Positions 9,984 through 21,100 of a stretch of DNA of 64,000 bases are shown here, piece by piece. This stretch comes from Bimuria novae-zelandiae CBS 107.79. Lineage: Eukaryota > Ascomycota > Dothideomycetes > Pleosporales > Didymosphaeriaceae. Position 1 is the stretch's first letter. Every line of letters starts with the position of its first letter. Position numbers and translations under genes: made by a program. The notes beneath the pieces are model-generated. The model did no database searches. It saw nothing but the letters and a program-made list of their open reading frames with translations, and had not been told where the DNA came from. The stretch covers positions 604,956 through 668,955 of the forward strand of contig ML976675.1 in the NCBI GenBank assembly GCA_010015655.1, read 5' to 3'.

Positions 9984-10137
9984 TGTGTGCGTACCACAGC
10001 AGGAGGCGAACTGGGTTGATTGCTATCTAGTAAAGTCAGAGTGGTTATATACATAAAGTGGAGTATCTAGAAGATTCTAGATCAGCAGGGTCACATGACT
10101 GTGTGACGACATAGTCGAGTTGTGATGTTGGCTAACA
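9984..10137 (-). repeat. 154-bp LTR, type A
   Basis: Nearly identical in inverse orientation to 23066-23219, same length, with TG..CA ends. The neighbouring 5 bases (TAAAG at 10138) should be the target duplication; the partner copy was not found. Confidence 0.85.
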
Positions 10138-10672
10138 TAAAGCGAGTGCTGCATGACCGGACATCCACAGCTGAGTCTGCATGAGACGGATGTTCGTACG
10201 GTACTTCGGTATCTCGAGTCTCTGCTACATCATTCATAGTATCGTTCAACGCAGCAGTTGAGTCGCCAGCTGTAAGTAGTCCGTTAGGGCTCGCGCTCGA
10301 ACTTACAAACGGATGCGTTCGTGCCTCGACGTCACCCTCATCACGATGGTCCAACATTTCTGTATCAACCCCTACGATATCATCAGAAGCGTGGAAGTCT
10401 TCTAACGTGGTGTACTCTGCAAAGAGGTTACGATCAGTGGTACCTAGTTGCAAGGTGCTCGTAGCGGAGGGACTGGTATATGTTTGTGCTTCAACGATGA
10501 CTGGGCGTGACTCGCACTGTGTAGGTTGAGATGCGCCCCGGCCAGGCGTGGAGGGAGTGGGATGGTGATCGAAAGACAGTTTGTGCGGTAGGAGCTTTGA
10601 CTGGACATAGTACAGATAGTCACCTTCGGCCACTGCGAGTAGGGACAGAAATGCCTTGGCGGTGGAGATGAA
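10138..10672 (-). pseudogene. Unidentified gene fragment truncated by the LTR element
   Basis: The frame is open from a possible splice acceptor (CAGTAG, about 10672) leftward: FISTAKAFLSLLAVAEGDYL, then a low-complexity Ser/Thr/Pro and acidic region, ending where the LTR begins at 10137; the last dozen codons of the open frame are LTR sequence. There is no ATG at its start, so it is an internal or 3' exon. An Arg/Glu-rich stretch (ARTRMREEEARLKACDMRF) in another frame at 10690-10760 may be an upstream exon. No family recognised. The original C-terminus was not found on the other side of the element. Confidence 0.4.
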
Positions 10673-11489
10673 CTACTGGGTGTCAGCGGAATCTCATATC
10701 ACATGCCTTTAAGCGTGCCTCCTCTTCTCTCATTCGAGTCCGAGCCTGACTCAGGAGCGACTCATCGTCGCTGGACTCCTGTCGGTGTTAGAATCAATTC
10801 CCCAGGAGCGACGATACATACTAGGAAAACGGAGCGCATAGTGATACGAAGTGGAGCAAAGTCATGTGGCGCGCCGGCACGAGGTGAAGGAGGAAGTTGG
10901 CTTCGGAAAGAGAGAGAGAAAGAAATGGACCACGGTGCTGAGCAGAGGTTCACGTGGCAGCGCGAGGCGCTAAAGGTCGGGCACGGATCGCCCCTTGGCG
11001 AGACAACGATCAATAACTGTGGATTGTGCTTTTCAGCACCCAGCCGTATTCTTCTCAGACGACATCATTCGGATGGGCATTTTTAGATTGGGTCTAGTAG
11101 GGACAGGCAGGAGTAACTTCCCTTGCGTAGCTTTACCCTTGCTGCCCGTCCATACTACAGTAATGTACTGTACTGTATATGGACCCAAACTAGATTGAGC
11201 AGAAAGGGCGAATATAAAAAGCTCTGGCGACGTCCGTACTAGGAATAGCGGGTTCACCTTCTTCGATTTTTCTCGTCGAGGTGTACCCGCTTTCCCTAAG
11301 CTGGAAATGTCTATGTACCCTCTTTAATTTACCTGCCTACGCTTTCCCTCAGAAAACGGTGGTACTTCCAACCAATCGGTTCATTCCTGTGTATTATATG
11401 TGCCTGCTAGTGTCTGGCCTCTGGCTGCTATCTCGGCATACGATTTATTCTGGGATGGGAATGGGATCGTATAACTCATGAAGTGCCAG
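10673..11489. other. No firm gene; possible promoter
   Basis: Only short overlapping frames. An AATATAAAAAG box at about 11210 with a pyrimidine-rich stretch after it could be a promoter for the membrane-protein-like segment downstream. A frame from GTG 11281 to 11481 is hydrophobic in part but lacks an ATG. Confidence 0.25.
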
Positions 11490-11641
11490 TTGGAGCAGCG
11501 TGGACCTTTCTCGGCCTTGCCGTGATATGGCCTTGTGTCATTGTTTGGGGTGGGCCAGGGGGAGATTGGGCAACTGCGATGGCGTTTGGACAGCTGCTTG
11601 TGGCCCCCGTATCACTGCTATTCTTATATGCGAGGAACTAG
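11490..11641 (+). pseudogene. C-terminal fragment of a membrane protein
   Basis: A frame ending at TAG 11639-11641 reads GAAWTFLGLAVIWPCVIVWG then GGDWATAMAFGQLLVAPVSL, two hydrophobic helices separated by a Gly-rich turn. It may join the hydrophobic segment just upstream (11350-11470) through a frame change. No family recognised. Confidence 0.3.
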
Positions 11642-12352
11642 GGTTTTAGTAGATGAATGCATCTTATCTATGGTTCTATGCTCAGGTTAGCATATACCCC
11701 TGCCAGTATCACCTTCTTGTCGCCAATATGGCTAGCGGGCGGAGCATCGAAGTAGGGTGATACTAAGTATCTCCACGTGCCGAGCTTCTACAGCTAAGAT
11801 TCATTATTCTTTGCCTACGCTTTGTGCCATAGCGAGTGACGATTATATTCTAAGCTTTAAATGGAGCGGTCAGTGTCGCTTAGGTTATGATATTTATGAG
11901 TTTAAACTGCGACATACATTCGACACGGACGGAGCGGACGCGGCGAGACTAGCGAGTCGGCGAGCAATCCGTGGATGACGGGGGAATTGAACGTCGAGGG
12001 AGTGAGCGGGTGCCTGATGCTGCTACAGTCGCAGCAAGACAAGGTGCTGGGCATGCGGAACGAGAGCGGAGAGCGGAAGGACGTCTTCGCGGCTTCGAAC
12101 TGGGCTCTAGTACGCTCCCATTGTGTCACGGTGAGGCTGACATGCAGCTTTCAGTCTGCAGCAGAAGGCTAATGGCGGCCGATACACATTAGCTCTACTG
12201 TAATTAACTACTTGAATTCTTGTTCATGTGTTAAAAGAGATCTGACCTCTCTTCAGTGATTTGATATTTGCATGTATGCGCTGCGGGACCAAATCGATAC
12301 ATAAAAACCCTTTTAGGCTAACTTTGCCATTTAACATTGATAACGACTAGTA
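11642..12352. other. No supported gene
   Basis: A frame from ATG 11975 to 12172 (65 aa, MTGELNVEGVSGCLMLLQSQ...) is the best candidate but has no recognisable motif. Other frames overlap it on both strands. The rest is featureless to my reading. Confidence 0.3.
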
Positions 12353-14211
12353 TCAAGATATTATAGACTGTGCTCCGCGACTATATACAACTACCTCCGA
12401 GCTTAAGACATTAAGGTTACGTAGATACTGCAGACAGGCGAAAAATTGACGTTCATTCATGACTCGGATCGATGCATTGATCATAAGAAACTCACGATCC
12501 TCTTTGAATCCTAAACTAGCCCCATCATTGGCTTCCAGAATTCTGACTAACTTTTTCCAGGAGGGATAATTGGTATGAGGGTCAAGAATGTCGCCCATAC
12601 TCACTATGTCTTGCCTAGTCGTACTATCGGCTCTTGTGAAATGGAATACTATCGCAGTGATCGGTGGTGCTTCACCACGGTCAAAGCACGATTCTTCGAT
12701 ACTCGAGAGACTTATGACCTCGATCGGGGAAAACACCTGCTTTGAGTCTACCGACTCTTCTGTCGGGACTATAGCCCTAGGGGTGTCCTTCGAGGTCTCT
12801 ACAGAGTGATCCTGGCCTGTCTTCCTAGCCAAATTGGAATTCGACAGCCCAGAGAGGGATACTCCGGCTGTCGAGTCTGCAGGGACAGGTCTCTTTAGGC
12901 CGCCCAAACGGGTCTCCAAGTCTTGCTTTGCAGAACCTTCCATGATCTTGCTTAACTCTATTGTAAGAGCCTTGTATTTCCTGTAGACTTTCGAGTCCGT
13001 TGCTGGTGGAGTGGTCCAAGAGACGTACAACTTCTGGTGACAGGATGGGTCGTGAGGAACATGTGACAGAGATAGCATGACTTTTTGCTCACTCCGATAA
13101 AGCGGAACGAGGGTCTCGATTGATAGTTATGATTATAGAAGCTGAGAAGCTGCATTTCGGCATGAACTCTCAAATTCAGGGAGCATGCTCTTCGGAAGTG
13201 AGCCTCGGGGTCCGCTGTATTCCAGATCCTCGCGAGGCGAGAATGATGTGCTTCTGCACTTGACCCAGCAACTCTCCGCAGGACGCACGTCAGGGGTAAC
13301 TCTGGGCGGTGGAGAGTGGAGGTCGTCGACGCAGGCGCTGCTACCGACTGCACCGTCATTGGGTTGAACAAGGCCGGAAACTCTGAAGCGAGCTGTATCA
13401 ATGCTCTGCACGCAATACCATATCGACCCAACTTGAAAACAGTGCAAACCCAACGGGGCAGTTGCTTTGCTTGGGCAGAAAATGCAGCCTTCAGGAACTC
13501 AAGGTAATGTTTCTTTGCCTCCTGGGCGCATCTAATACAGGGCAAAAGGTCCTTGGGTTCCAACTCTGAAGGGAGATCCCGGATTGAGAATACCTGCCTA
13601 AGCCATTCTAGGAATCGATGAATCGCAAAAGAATCGAAATATGGTATCGATTGCAATGATTCTCTTATGCGATTTTCGAGACCCGAGATAGGGGGCTCCA
13701 AGAAGTCTTTTGAAGCACGAATTTCTTTCAAGTAGAACCGGATCTTCGCGATATCGAGTGCAATAATCCTTCGTAAGATGTCCTTTTCCACTGCAGATGC
13801 TTCGATACCTGCACACAACCAGCTCGATACGATAGACATTGAAGGAGCTCAGGGGTGCTCACCTGCATCTCTGACGCCATTCAAGAAATCTAGGATTTGC
13901 TGAAGCTGATATATAGTGCTCTCGCGTACGCCGGCATTACTAGCGATCCGAATAATTGGCCCTTGAGGTAAGCCTTCCTCCATGCATGCTGCGGAAACGC
14001 TGTCGCCATCCTTCTTGGTGGCGCACAGTAAAGCAAACGAGTCGAGAAACTTTCTTTTCAACATACGCTCTCTCGGCGTTTCGATTTCATGGGGGTCTTG
14101 ATCGAGGCCGTGTGTAGTGGGCTCGCCGCGCACGGGATCGAGCATATGGAGGAGGACTGCCGCTTGGATAAATCGATCCCCAACATTTCCGGTTATCCTC
14201 ATAGCACTCAT
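12353..14211 (-). pseudogene. OTT_1508-like nucleic-acid deaminase family protein, frameshifted
   Basis: Members are fungal proteins of 500-700 residues with a C-terminal cytidine-deaminase-fold domain (OTT_1508_deam). The likely start is ATG 14211 (MSAMRITGNVGDRFIQAAVL). Exon 1 contains RKFLDSFALLCATKKDGDSV; intron 13809-13862 joins in phase. Exon 2 carries LARIWNTADPEAHFRRACSL, then the zinc and catalytic motif VHAEMQLL (HAE near 13157-13165) and CYLC (13066-13077). The frame breaks just after FLTTHP near 13040 and resumes one frame over with SCHQKLYVSWTTPPATDSKV, ending at 12353. No splice sites explain this, so a small deletion is inferred. Biological role is unknown; the family is sometimes discussed with conflict systems. 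Motifs are otherwise intact. Confidence 0.75.
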
Positions 14212-14449
14212 ATTCGAAATGGCCGGCGCGCTTTCGTCTTTCACCGTGCTCTGCAATTGGAAGCTGAGCAGCTCGTTGTGCTTGCTGAGACGAGAGTCAT
14301 ACCGCTTGTGATGGCAAACTCTGTGCTTAGTGTAACATCAATGGACAGACGAATCGCAACAGATTACCTTGTAACGAAACTTGTAATTATAGAGCAGATA
14401 AGAATGCAGAGTGCTAGTAGCTGGGCTTGACACGGATAGCTCGATAAGG

Positions 14450-14540
14450 GCTAAGCTGTGGAACTTAACAAGAGCGAGTGTTGAGCTGTTGAACTCAACA
14501 AGAGGGAGTCTTGAGCGGTTGAGCTCATCATAATAGCTAA
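14450..14540. repeat. Tandem 30-bp repeat, about 2.7 copies
   Basis: Units around GAGCTGTTGAACTCAACAAG recur at 30-bp spacing (near 14452, 14482 and 14512), each holding an imperfect inverted repeat (TTGAACTCAA type). They lie in the non-coding space between two minus-strand genes. Confidence 0.6.
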
Positions 14541-14768
14541 GCAAGGGGTACAATGGTTTAGAATAAGTTATATTACTGTATGCCCTAAAGGTGAGGAGAT
14601 GGTCTACGGGTCCTTACAGGTTGCAAAGTTTCTCGCGCAGTCGTTGGCCGCCAAGTTCGCCACGGAGGGTTGAACTGGGTTGCAGAGTAAATACACCATC
14701 AGGAATGCACTGTCACATTGCGATACATACTCCATGCCTATGAACTTCCTGGTGCCCCTTCTTCATCG
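14541..14768. other. Non-coding spacer
   Basis: No gene seen. If the splice donor GTGAGT at 14795 is used, part of this stretch may be intron of the gene split by the transposon block. Confidence 0.3.
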
Positions 14769-15269
14769 CTAATTACTAATAGATATCTGACTCACCCTTT
14801 GTGTTAGATCGTCCTCCAGTAATCTGTCGCACCCTTCCGATATCTCTCCTTCAGTCACGTCCGTCTCGATTTCCCAAAACCAGATTCCTGGCTTAAGGAT
14901 TAAGCGTAGTATCTCACGTACTAGCCCAACATCCTCCTGGCCTGCACCTGCAAGTGTCTTCGCTGATTCCAATACTTGCAAACAAACGTCATCCTTCTCA
15001 ACGTTCTCGCGTAATCCTCTTTTCTCATCCCTCCATTGGCGATATATCCCTAGCGTATATGCTCTACTAAATGTGGCCGATACTATTGGCATCTTGCAAA
15101 GATCCCGCCAAGGAATAGAATGCACGAATCCGTCATAGAATCCGGTTCCAATAGCGATATACTCGTCGCAATTCTCTGCCCATTGCTGGAGCTGTGCATC
15201 TATTTTGTGCGTCTTGTTCTGCCTCTTCAGGAAGTGGACAACATCTGATACGCGGAAAACGGCACCATC
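14769..15269 (-). pseudogene. 3' part of an unidentified gene split by the transposon block
   Basis: Continuous coding from the block edge: DGAVFRVSDVVHFLKRQNKT, then FYDGFVHSIPWRDLCKMPIV and a Glu/Asp-rich helical region, to a stop at 14769 (or a donor GTGAGT at 14795). No ATG at the start: the frame is cut by the transposon block at 15270. The peptide continues in the same strand and phase from the other side of the block (28459 onward). The family is unnamed to me, but the sequence resembles conserved uncharacterised ascomycete proteins. The deaminase gene lies immediately downstream on the same strand. Confidence 0.6.
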
Positions 15270-15757
15270 TGACTTTTAAGCTTTTAGATGCGCGTTAAAA
15301 TACGCGTTTAGAAACTTTTTATTATTATTAATAATACTAAACTTATTTATAGTAAAGCTAAAAAAGTTATTTAACTTTTACTAAATTTACTAGTGTGCTT
15401 TACAGCTATTATACTAATTCTTAGCCTATTAAGTAGAAACTATAACACCTAGTAGAGAGACTATAGACACCCTCGTTATAGCTATATACTATATAAAGGC
15501 CTTATAATTAGTATTAGCACGCTAGTGTTACAAGGAGCTATACGTACGTAAGCCTATTCTGGATAAAGTACCTCGCGGATATTTAGTAATGAAGAGCAAT
15601 AGTAGCAACACTAGGTTTTTAAATAATTTAATTCTATAACGAACTATAGAATAACTAACTAAGAGATTTACTAATTTATTATAAAAGATATACTCGTAGT
15701 GTTAAGAGAAGTAAACTACAAAGAGTGGAAAAGGTATTAAAAATTATTAGACTCTAT
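15270..15757. other. AT-rich remnant of the outermost element
   Basis: RIP-like, TpA-rich sequence with no readable domain. By position it should hold the left end of the outer LTR element; I see no copy of the 28322-28458 LTR here. Confidence 0.4.
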
Positions 15758-15762
15758 ACTAT

Positions 15763-16157
15763 TGTTAGGATCTGAGATCCCAGGAAGGCTGTGCCGGTTT
15801 TATACTTAACCCCTCATGTTATTCGCTATGAATGACTAGTCATTCTGCGACTACGCCGCATGGCGCTAAGTCACGTGACTGCTCTGTAGAGAGCGCTCGC
15901 CAGCGAGCAGTTTAGGACATGTATATATAGGAACACGATAGTAGTCTCCTACTATTGTATTTAACTTATTTACTAATCTATTGTTTAGATTTAACTTAGG
16001 CTCTTATTAATTTAATTATACTATATATAGTTTTAATACTAACGCCCTATTAATACGCGCAGGCTATTAATACACTTTTACTTATATTACTAATACTCTT
16101 ACTTAAGCACTAACCCTATTATCTCTTTAAGACTAGCTATTCCTTAGGGATTTAATA
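15763..16157 (+). repeat. Gypsy 5' LTR
   Basis: Begins TGTTAGGATCTGAGATCCC and ends GGGATTTAATA, where the 3' copy has GGGATTTAACA. A CG-containing core near 15845-15925 (CATGGCGCTAAGTCACGTGA) is conserved in both LTRs. Homologous to the solo LTR at 42422-42877. Confidence 0.9.
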
Positions 16158-17875
16158 TCTTAAATATCCTTAATATAAGCGTTAACAATACCTTTTTACT
16201 AATACGACAGATACTAGAATAGATACTCTTAAAGGAATAGGTATTACTATAGCTAAAGAAGAAACTAAGAGCTTTTATAAGAAGCCTAACTTCTTCTATA
16301 GTAAATATAATTATATAAAACTATAGATCTTATAACTTAACCTATACTTTTATAGAACAAAGAAAGAATAAGAAGATATAAATAAGACTATATTTACTTT
16401 TACTTATATAAAGGGAAATACTTTTAAGTGGATTTATCCTTATGTTAATTAATACCTAGCTAGAGCCAACATAGAAGGCAACGCCACGGATAAAATTATA
16501 AAAAATTATAATACTTTTTATACTAAAATTAAATAATACTTTAGAATTCCTAACTAGAAAGCTATCGCTAAACGAAACATCTAATAACTTAAATAAACTT
16601 ATTTAGTAACTAAATATAAATCTAAATTCCGCAAGGACGCTAATTAAATTATATAAAATAATAATAGTCTTATAACTATATTCTAAAAGGAATTAAAATA
16701 ATATATACGTAAAGAACTATTGCGGAGTAAAGTAAAAACTAATACTTTAAAAAAACTTATAGTAAAAGTAACTTAAATTAATAATAAATAGTACGAACTA
16801 GAACAAGACGTACCCTAAAACTAAAATAAAAAAGGTAATAAATTAATTACGACAAAATATAACTATTATAACTTTAAGTAATAGTTATAGTGGAAAAAAT
16901 AAGCTAATTATAGTTACTAACTAATAGAAGAAATCTAGTACTATTAAGTTAACGTAATAGAGAAAAGAACAGGAAAGGCAAAAGGCTTTTATAAGTCTAA
17001 ATAAGGACGTACCCTATATAGAACCTACAAGCAAGGGACTGGGGCACGACTTTGCTATACATGTGGCAAACTAGGCCATATAGCCAGGAACTGCAGATCT
17101 AAGAACAAGATTACTAGGCAGTTAAACGTACTAACTATTAATAAAGAAAAAACTACTAACGAAAAATAGTAGGTAGTAAACGCTATTAAACAAATTAATA
17201 TCTATAATAAAGAATTAGAATAATTAGGGTTACCTAACTTACGACTCTATAAGGATGCATATAAAGGTTTAGATAAAAAAGAAAAAGAGCTAATATCTTA
17301 ATCTTTTATATCGTACCCTAGCTAGAGTAAACTAGTTACTAGTAAGACGATAAATATTTTCAACTTTTTAAAAAAGCACGAACTAAGGGAGGGAGACTTT
17401 AGTTTTATAGTAATAAAATAATAAAACTATATAGCAGTATTTTACTATACTTACTAACCTAATTTAGTTAGCAAAGTAGCGCGCGAAATAGTAGACTATC
17501 GCTACGCCTATAAAGACCTTAAGAAGAAGTACCTAAACGAAAACCTAAACTACAAACTATAATATAACCTAGACTACTATAACCTTACGTATAGTACTAT
17601 ACAATGGACCCTCTGCAGAGAAGATTAATATACCTTTTACTACTAAGCTAAGGAATATAGCCATTTTCCCTAAATATATTAATAATATAGATAGGAGTAG
17701 TTTAACTACCTTATTACTTATTATAATATTTATCTATAGGATAAACGCGAAACACGATACTTTTTATACTTTAACTAAGTAATAAACTAAGTAATATTAT
17801 TATTAGTTAATAAAAAATGCGCGTTAGATATATAGTAAACGTGCTTATACCTTAACTATAAAGAATGTAAGGAAT
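16158..17875 (+). pseudogene. Gypsy gag remnant with zinc knuckle
   Basis: The stop-riddled frame ends with a clear nucleocapsid knuckle CYTCGKLGHIARNC (CX2CX4HX4C) near 17052-17096. Gln codons are widely replaced by TAA/TAG. The knuckle patch keeps CpA dinucleotides, unlike its AT-rich flanks. Protease sequence after it is not readable. Confidence 0.7.
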
Positions 17876-17880
17876 AAAAG

Positions 17881-17942
17881 TGTGACGGTTAAGAATATTC
17901 TACTCCAACGGGAGCAAAAGGTTAGCCTTTTACTCTGCGACA
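17881..17942 (+). repeat. 5' LTR of the Copia, type B, short
   Basis: 62 bp, TGTGACGG...GCGACA. Its first 44 bases recur in inverse orientation at 9641-9598. It abuts the primer site, which fixes its end. The length suggests an internal deletion. Confidence 0.65.
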
Positions 17943-17955
17943 GTTATGAGCCCGG
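17943..17955 (+). promoter_or_regulatory. Primer-binding site for half initiator tRNA-Met
   Basis: GTTATGAGCCCGG directly after the LTR, identical to the sites at 9971, 28309 and 51857. Confidence 0.75.
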
Positions 17956-18006
17956 ATTACACTTATAATTGACAATTACTAAGTTCATTTATTATTCTTT
18001 ATACAG

Positions 18007-18076
18007 ACCTTATTGTCAATAGCCGTAACGTCGGTACCGGAGACCTATTGTCGATCGCCGTAGCATTGGCGTCGAA
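18007..18076 (+). repeat. Tandem 35-bp repeat in the Copia leader
   Basis: Two units of about 35 bp, sharing ATTGTC..T.GCCGTA.C.T.GG...GAAGACC, sit between primer site and gag, followed by a partial third. Each unit can form a short stem. Position resembles a packaging or dimerisation leader; that role is inference. Confidence 0.5.
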
Positions 18077-18199
18077 GACCTAATATAGACAATAGCTATA
18101 AAGTGGTGTCGCTATCGATCACGATGTCGCTTAGCGACTCAGGAGTCACACGCGTGACTGTTATACTAGATAGACTAGCAGATTAGGAGTCCTGGTTCT

Positions 18200-21100
18200 A
18201 GCTACGACGAGAGAAGGCTATCGTAGACAGTATCTAAAAATACTGCGATATCTTAAAGCGAAAGGATAAGCTACTAAAGCTTACTAAGCCCACGAAACTA
18301 TTGCCTAGCGCTATTAGGGCTAGAGCAACCGCGATTAGCTAGCTAGATGCAGGCTAGCAGGCAATATATAGTAATCTCCTTTAGGACTAGAGATACGAAA
18401 GAACGGAATATACAAACCTAAAGTAGAGAGAAGGCGAACTTCTTATAGAAATTAGCCGCACTATCGCAACTCGCCACCTCTACCTAATTAATAAAAAAGA
18501 CAACGTCTATAATTAATTAATCGCGCTTAAGCAGTAGCTTGCACTAACTATAGCTACACGTAGTAGAGAGCTAGTAATCAAATACCACGCTCTACAGGAG
18601 AAGCCTTAAAGCCACAACCTTAAATAATAGCTTAATAATTAGATTTACATTATAAATTAATGCAGGGAGGCAAACCTTCCTAAGACAATAGGCTATTAAG
18701 CCTAAGATAATTTTCTAGCAGTTGTTAGAATAATTACTCTTAAGTGGGCCGCTGCATCACACCACGACCTTATTCTAAAAGAAACTATTAGGAAAACGGA
18801 TAAGATTCAATCTCTAGCGGACTATGTTGCCTAATTTAGGATGTATTATCGACAAATCGGACTTACTACGGCTTTACCCAGAACGTTTGCTACACTAGGC
18901 GTTTCAGCACAACAAAGCTAAGAACAGAAAGAACGATCGCCAAAGGGAAAACCAGAGTGTATCTGTGGAAGCCGACACTGGTACAAGGACTACTGGTACC
19001 TAGTCCCAGACCATCCAAAGAGACCAAAGAACTTCCGACTAGTACAGGCCACGCAAGCCAAGGTTATAGAGGCCTTAAAGAACCTAGAGCAAGTTAAGAA
19101 AATTAGTAATATCCTTATAAGAAATAGGATAAGCATAAAGAAGGCAGACAAGCTAATAAAGCTAGATAATAAAAAGATATTAGTAAGTTATAATTAGAGG
19201 TTTGCTGCCCACAGCTTATTCTTTATTATATAGCCGTAACAGGTGCAGCAGAAAGCGCTACCTATAATTATTAACTAATAGATTCTAGACCCTAGTTCTA
19301 ACATTCATGTCTATAACTTAACCCGTTTCGGATGGACGGAGACGCGCAAGGCAGAACTAGAGGATATTCTCTTTATAAGAGGATTAATAGTACCTATATA
19401 AGCCTAGGGAAAAGTTACTTTTAATGTAAACTTGCCTTATAGCATAGGTCAGATCTAACTTATAGATATTACTCTTGTAAAAGGTTTCTTCACGAACGTT
19501 GTAAGCCTCTTAAAATGCCAAGCAATAGGTGTGCAGTTCAACTTAGGACAAGATATAATATACCAGCATTATCCGTTAAACGTTATTTGCTCGCTACAAC
19601 ACAAGGACGGCCACTAGATCATTAATGCCGAGGACAACGACCGACCGACGCTAAGTAGTTTTACTACAGCGCTTCGGCGAGCATACAAGGCCTCGAGAGA
19701 GGATCGACGCCTAATTACAGTATCCTACATTAAAGCTTATAAGTTATTTGCCCATGCAAGCAAGGAAGTAATTAATTATGTAAACAAGAACGTAAAAGGG
19801 ATAGCTCTAGATCTAGATACCTAAGCACCTCGATTACAAGAATGCGACATATGCATTAAAGCGAAATCGGTAGCTTAAGTAAGCAGACGCCAACCTAAAG
19901 AATAGGCTACAAGACTATTCTATCGCATCGTAATTAATCTTGTGCAGCTTATCCCTACAGGGGAGACCTGCTACAACGGAGACCAATACTTGCTACACGC
20001 TATATGCGAGTACTCAAAGTGGCATGAAGTAACCACACTCACAGACAAGACACTGCACTTGGTAGTGCCAGCGCTAAAAGCATTAATTAACAAGATCTAG
20101 CGTTAGTATAGGTACATTATAATTGTACTTAAGATTAATGGTAAGCGGGGCTATAGCCTTAAGCTCTATAACATTGCGAAGCAAGCAGGCTTTAAGATTA
20201 AGTTATAAGCTCTAAATACTATTAAGTAGCTTAGCGTAATAGAAAAAGCAGGATATATTATTATTATAAAAGCAAGAGCGCTTTAAATTTAAGCAGGACT
20301 ACTAAAGTTACTATTAAATAAACTAGCCATTACTACTGCTCGAATCGCTAATGTCACACTAATAAAAGCTATTAATTAGAAAACGCCCTACGAGCTTGTT
20401 CACGGCAAGCAGCCTTTAGTTACTTATTTTGCTCTAATTAGATGCAAAGCTTACATTCTTAACAAAAAGTTAAAGAAGGCTGATAAGCTTAAATCTCGCA
20501 CCTTTGTTAGATACCTGGTTAGATACGACTCTACCAACATTTTTCGCATTTAGCTACCTAAAAAGGACCAGGTAATTCGTGTACGAGACGTGATTTTCAA
20601 GCGCGAAAGTTATTTTAGTGATAACTTAGAGAGGGAGGCTGTGACACAGGAAGAAATTGAGGTTTTAGATATACCTCACTCCTAAGACACACAGGCCACT
20701 TTAACTGATCTAATTGAGCCGATGCAGTCACAGCTTCACACTATACACAATCGCAACAAGGAGGATGAGCCTTATATGGCCTATCTACCGACGCCGGAGC
20801 CATCAATTCGTGGCAACACAGCGCCACCTCAGCAGGAGGAAGGCGAGGAAATCTTCGACACAGGCGCGCAGGATGCGCAGGATGACCAGCAAACTGTAGA
20901 AGAGCAGAACACTGAGCAACAGTTGTAAGAGCAACTGCTCCAAGACATGCAGTCTGATCAAGAAGAAGATGGCCTAATAATACATGTCAGAGCACCGCAG
21001 CAGGAGAATGTTACTAGTCAAGCACAAGGGCCACTTATGCCGATCCCATCAGGCCACTAGGCACCTTCAACTCTACCAAAAGGATGGGCAAGTTCAGACG

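Larger units (their letters stand above)
9642..10137 (-). mobile_element. Short non-coding LTR element (TRIM-like) with unlike ends
   Basis: On the minus strand the order is: a 154-bp LTR (10137 to 9984, TGTTAGCC...CACACA), a primer-binding site GTTATGAGCCCGG (9983-9971), about 320 bp of non-coding DNA, a purine tract of seven G (9648-9642), then TGTGACGGTTAAG at 9641 looking like the start of a 3' LTR. The internal part carries short inverted repeats (for example GCTAGC around AATGCAAAT). The 5' LTR matches the 3' LTR of the Copia at 17881-23219 nearly base for base; the 3' end matches that Copia's 5' LTR instead. No coding capacity. It truncates the open frame at 10138-10672. Confidence 0.65.

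Noticed and set aside
9974..9985. GGGCTCATAAC as a tRNA gene
   Set aside because: Only the anticodon-arm sequence is present; no acceptor stem, D-arm or T-arm around any of the four copies. Adjacent LTRs explain it as a primer site.
15270..15406. Left copy of the 28322-28458 LTR at the block edge
   Set aside because: Expected by position, but no convincing alignment; the left end stays unresolved.
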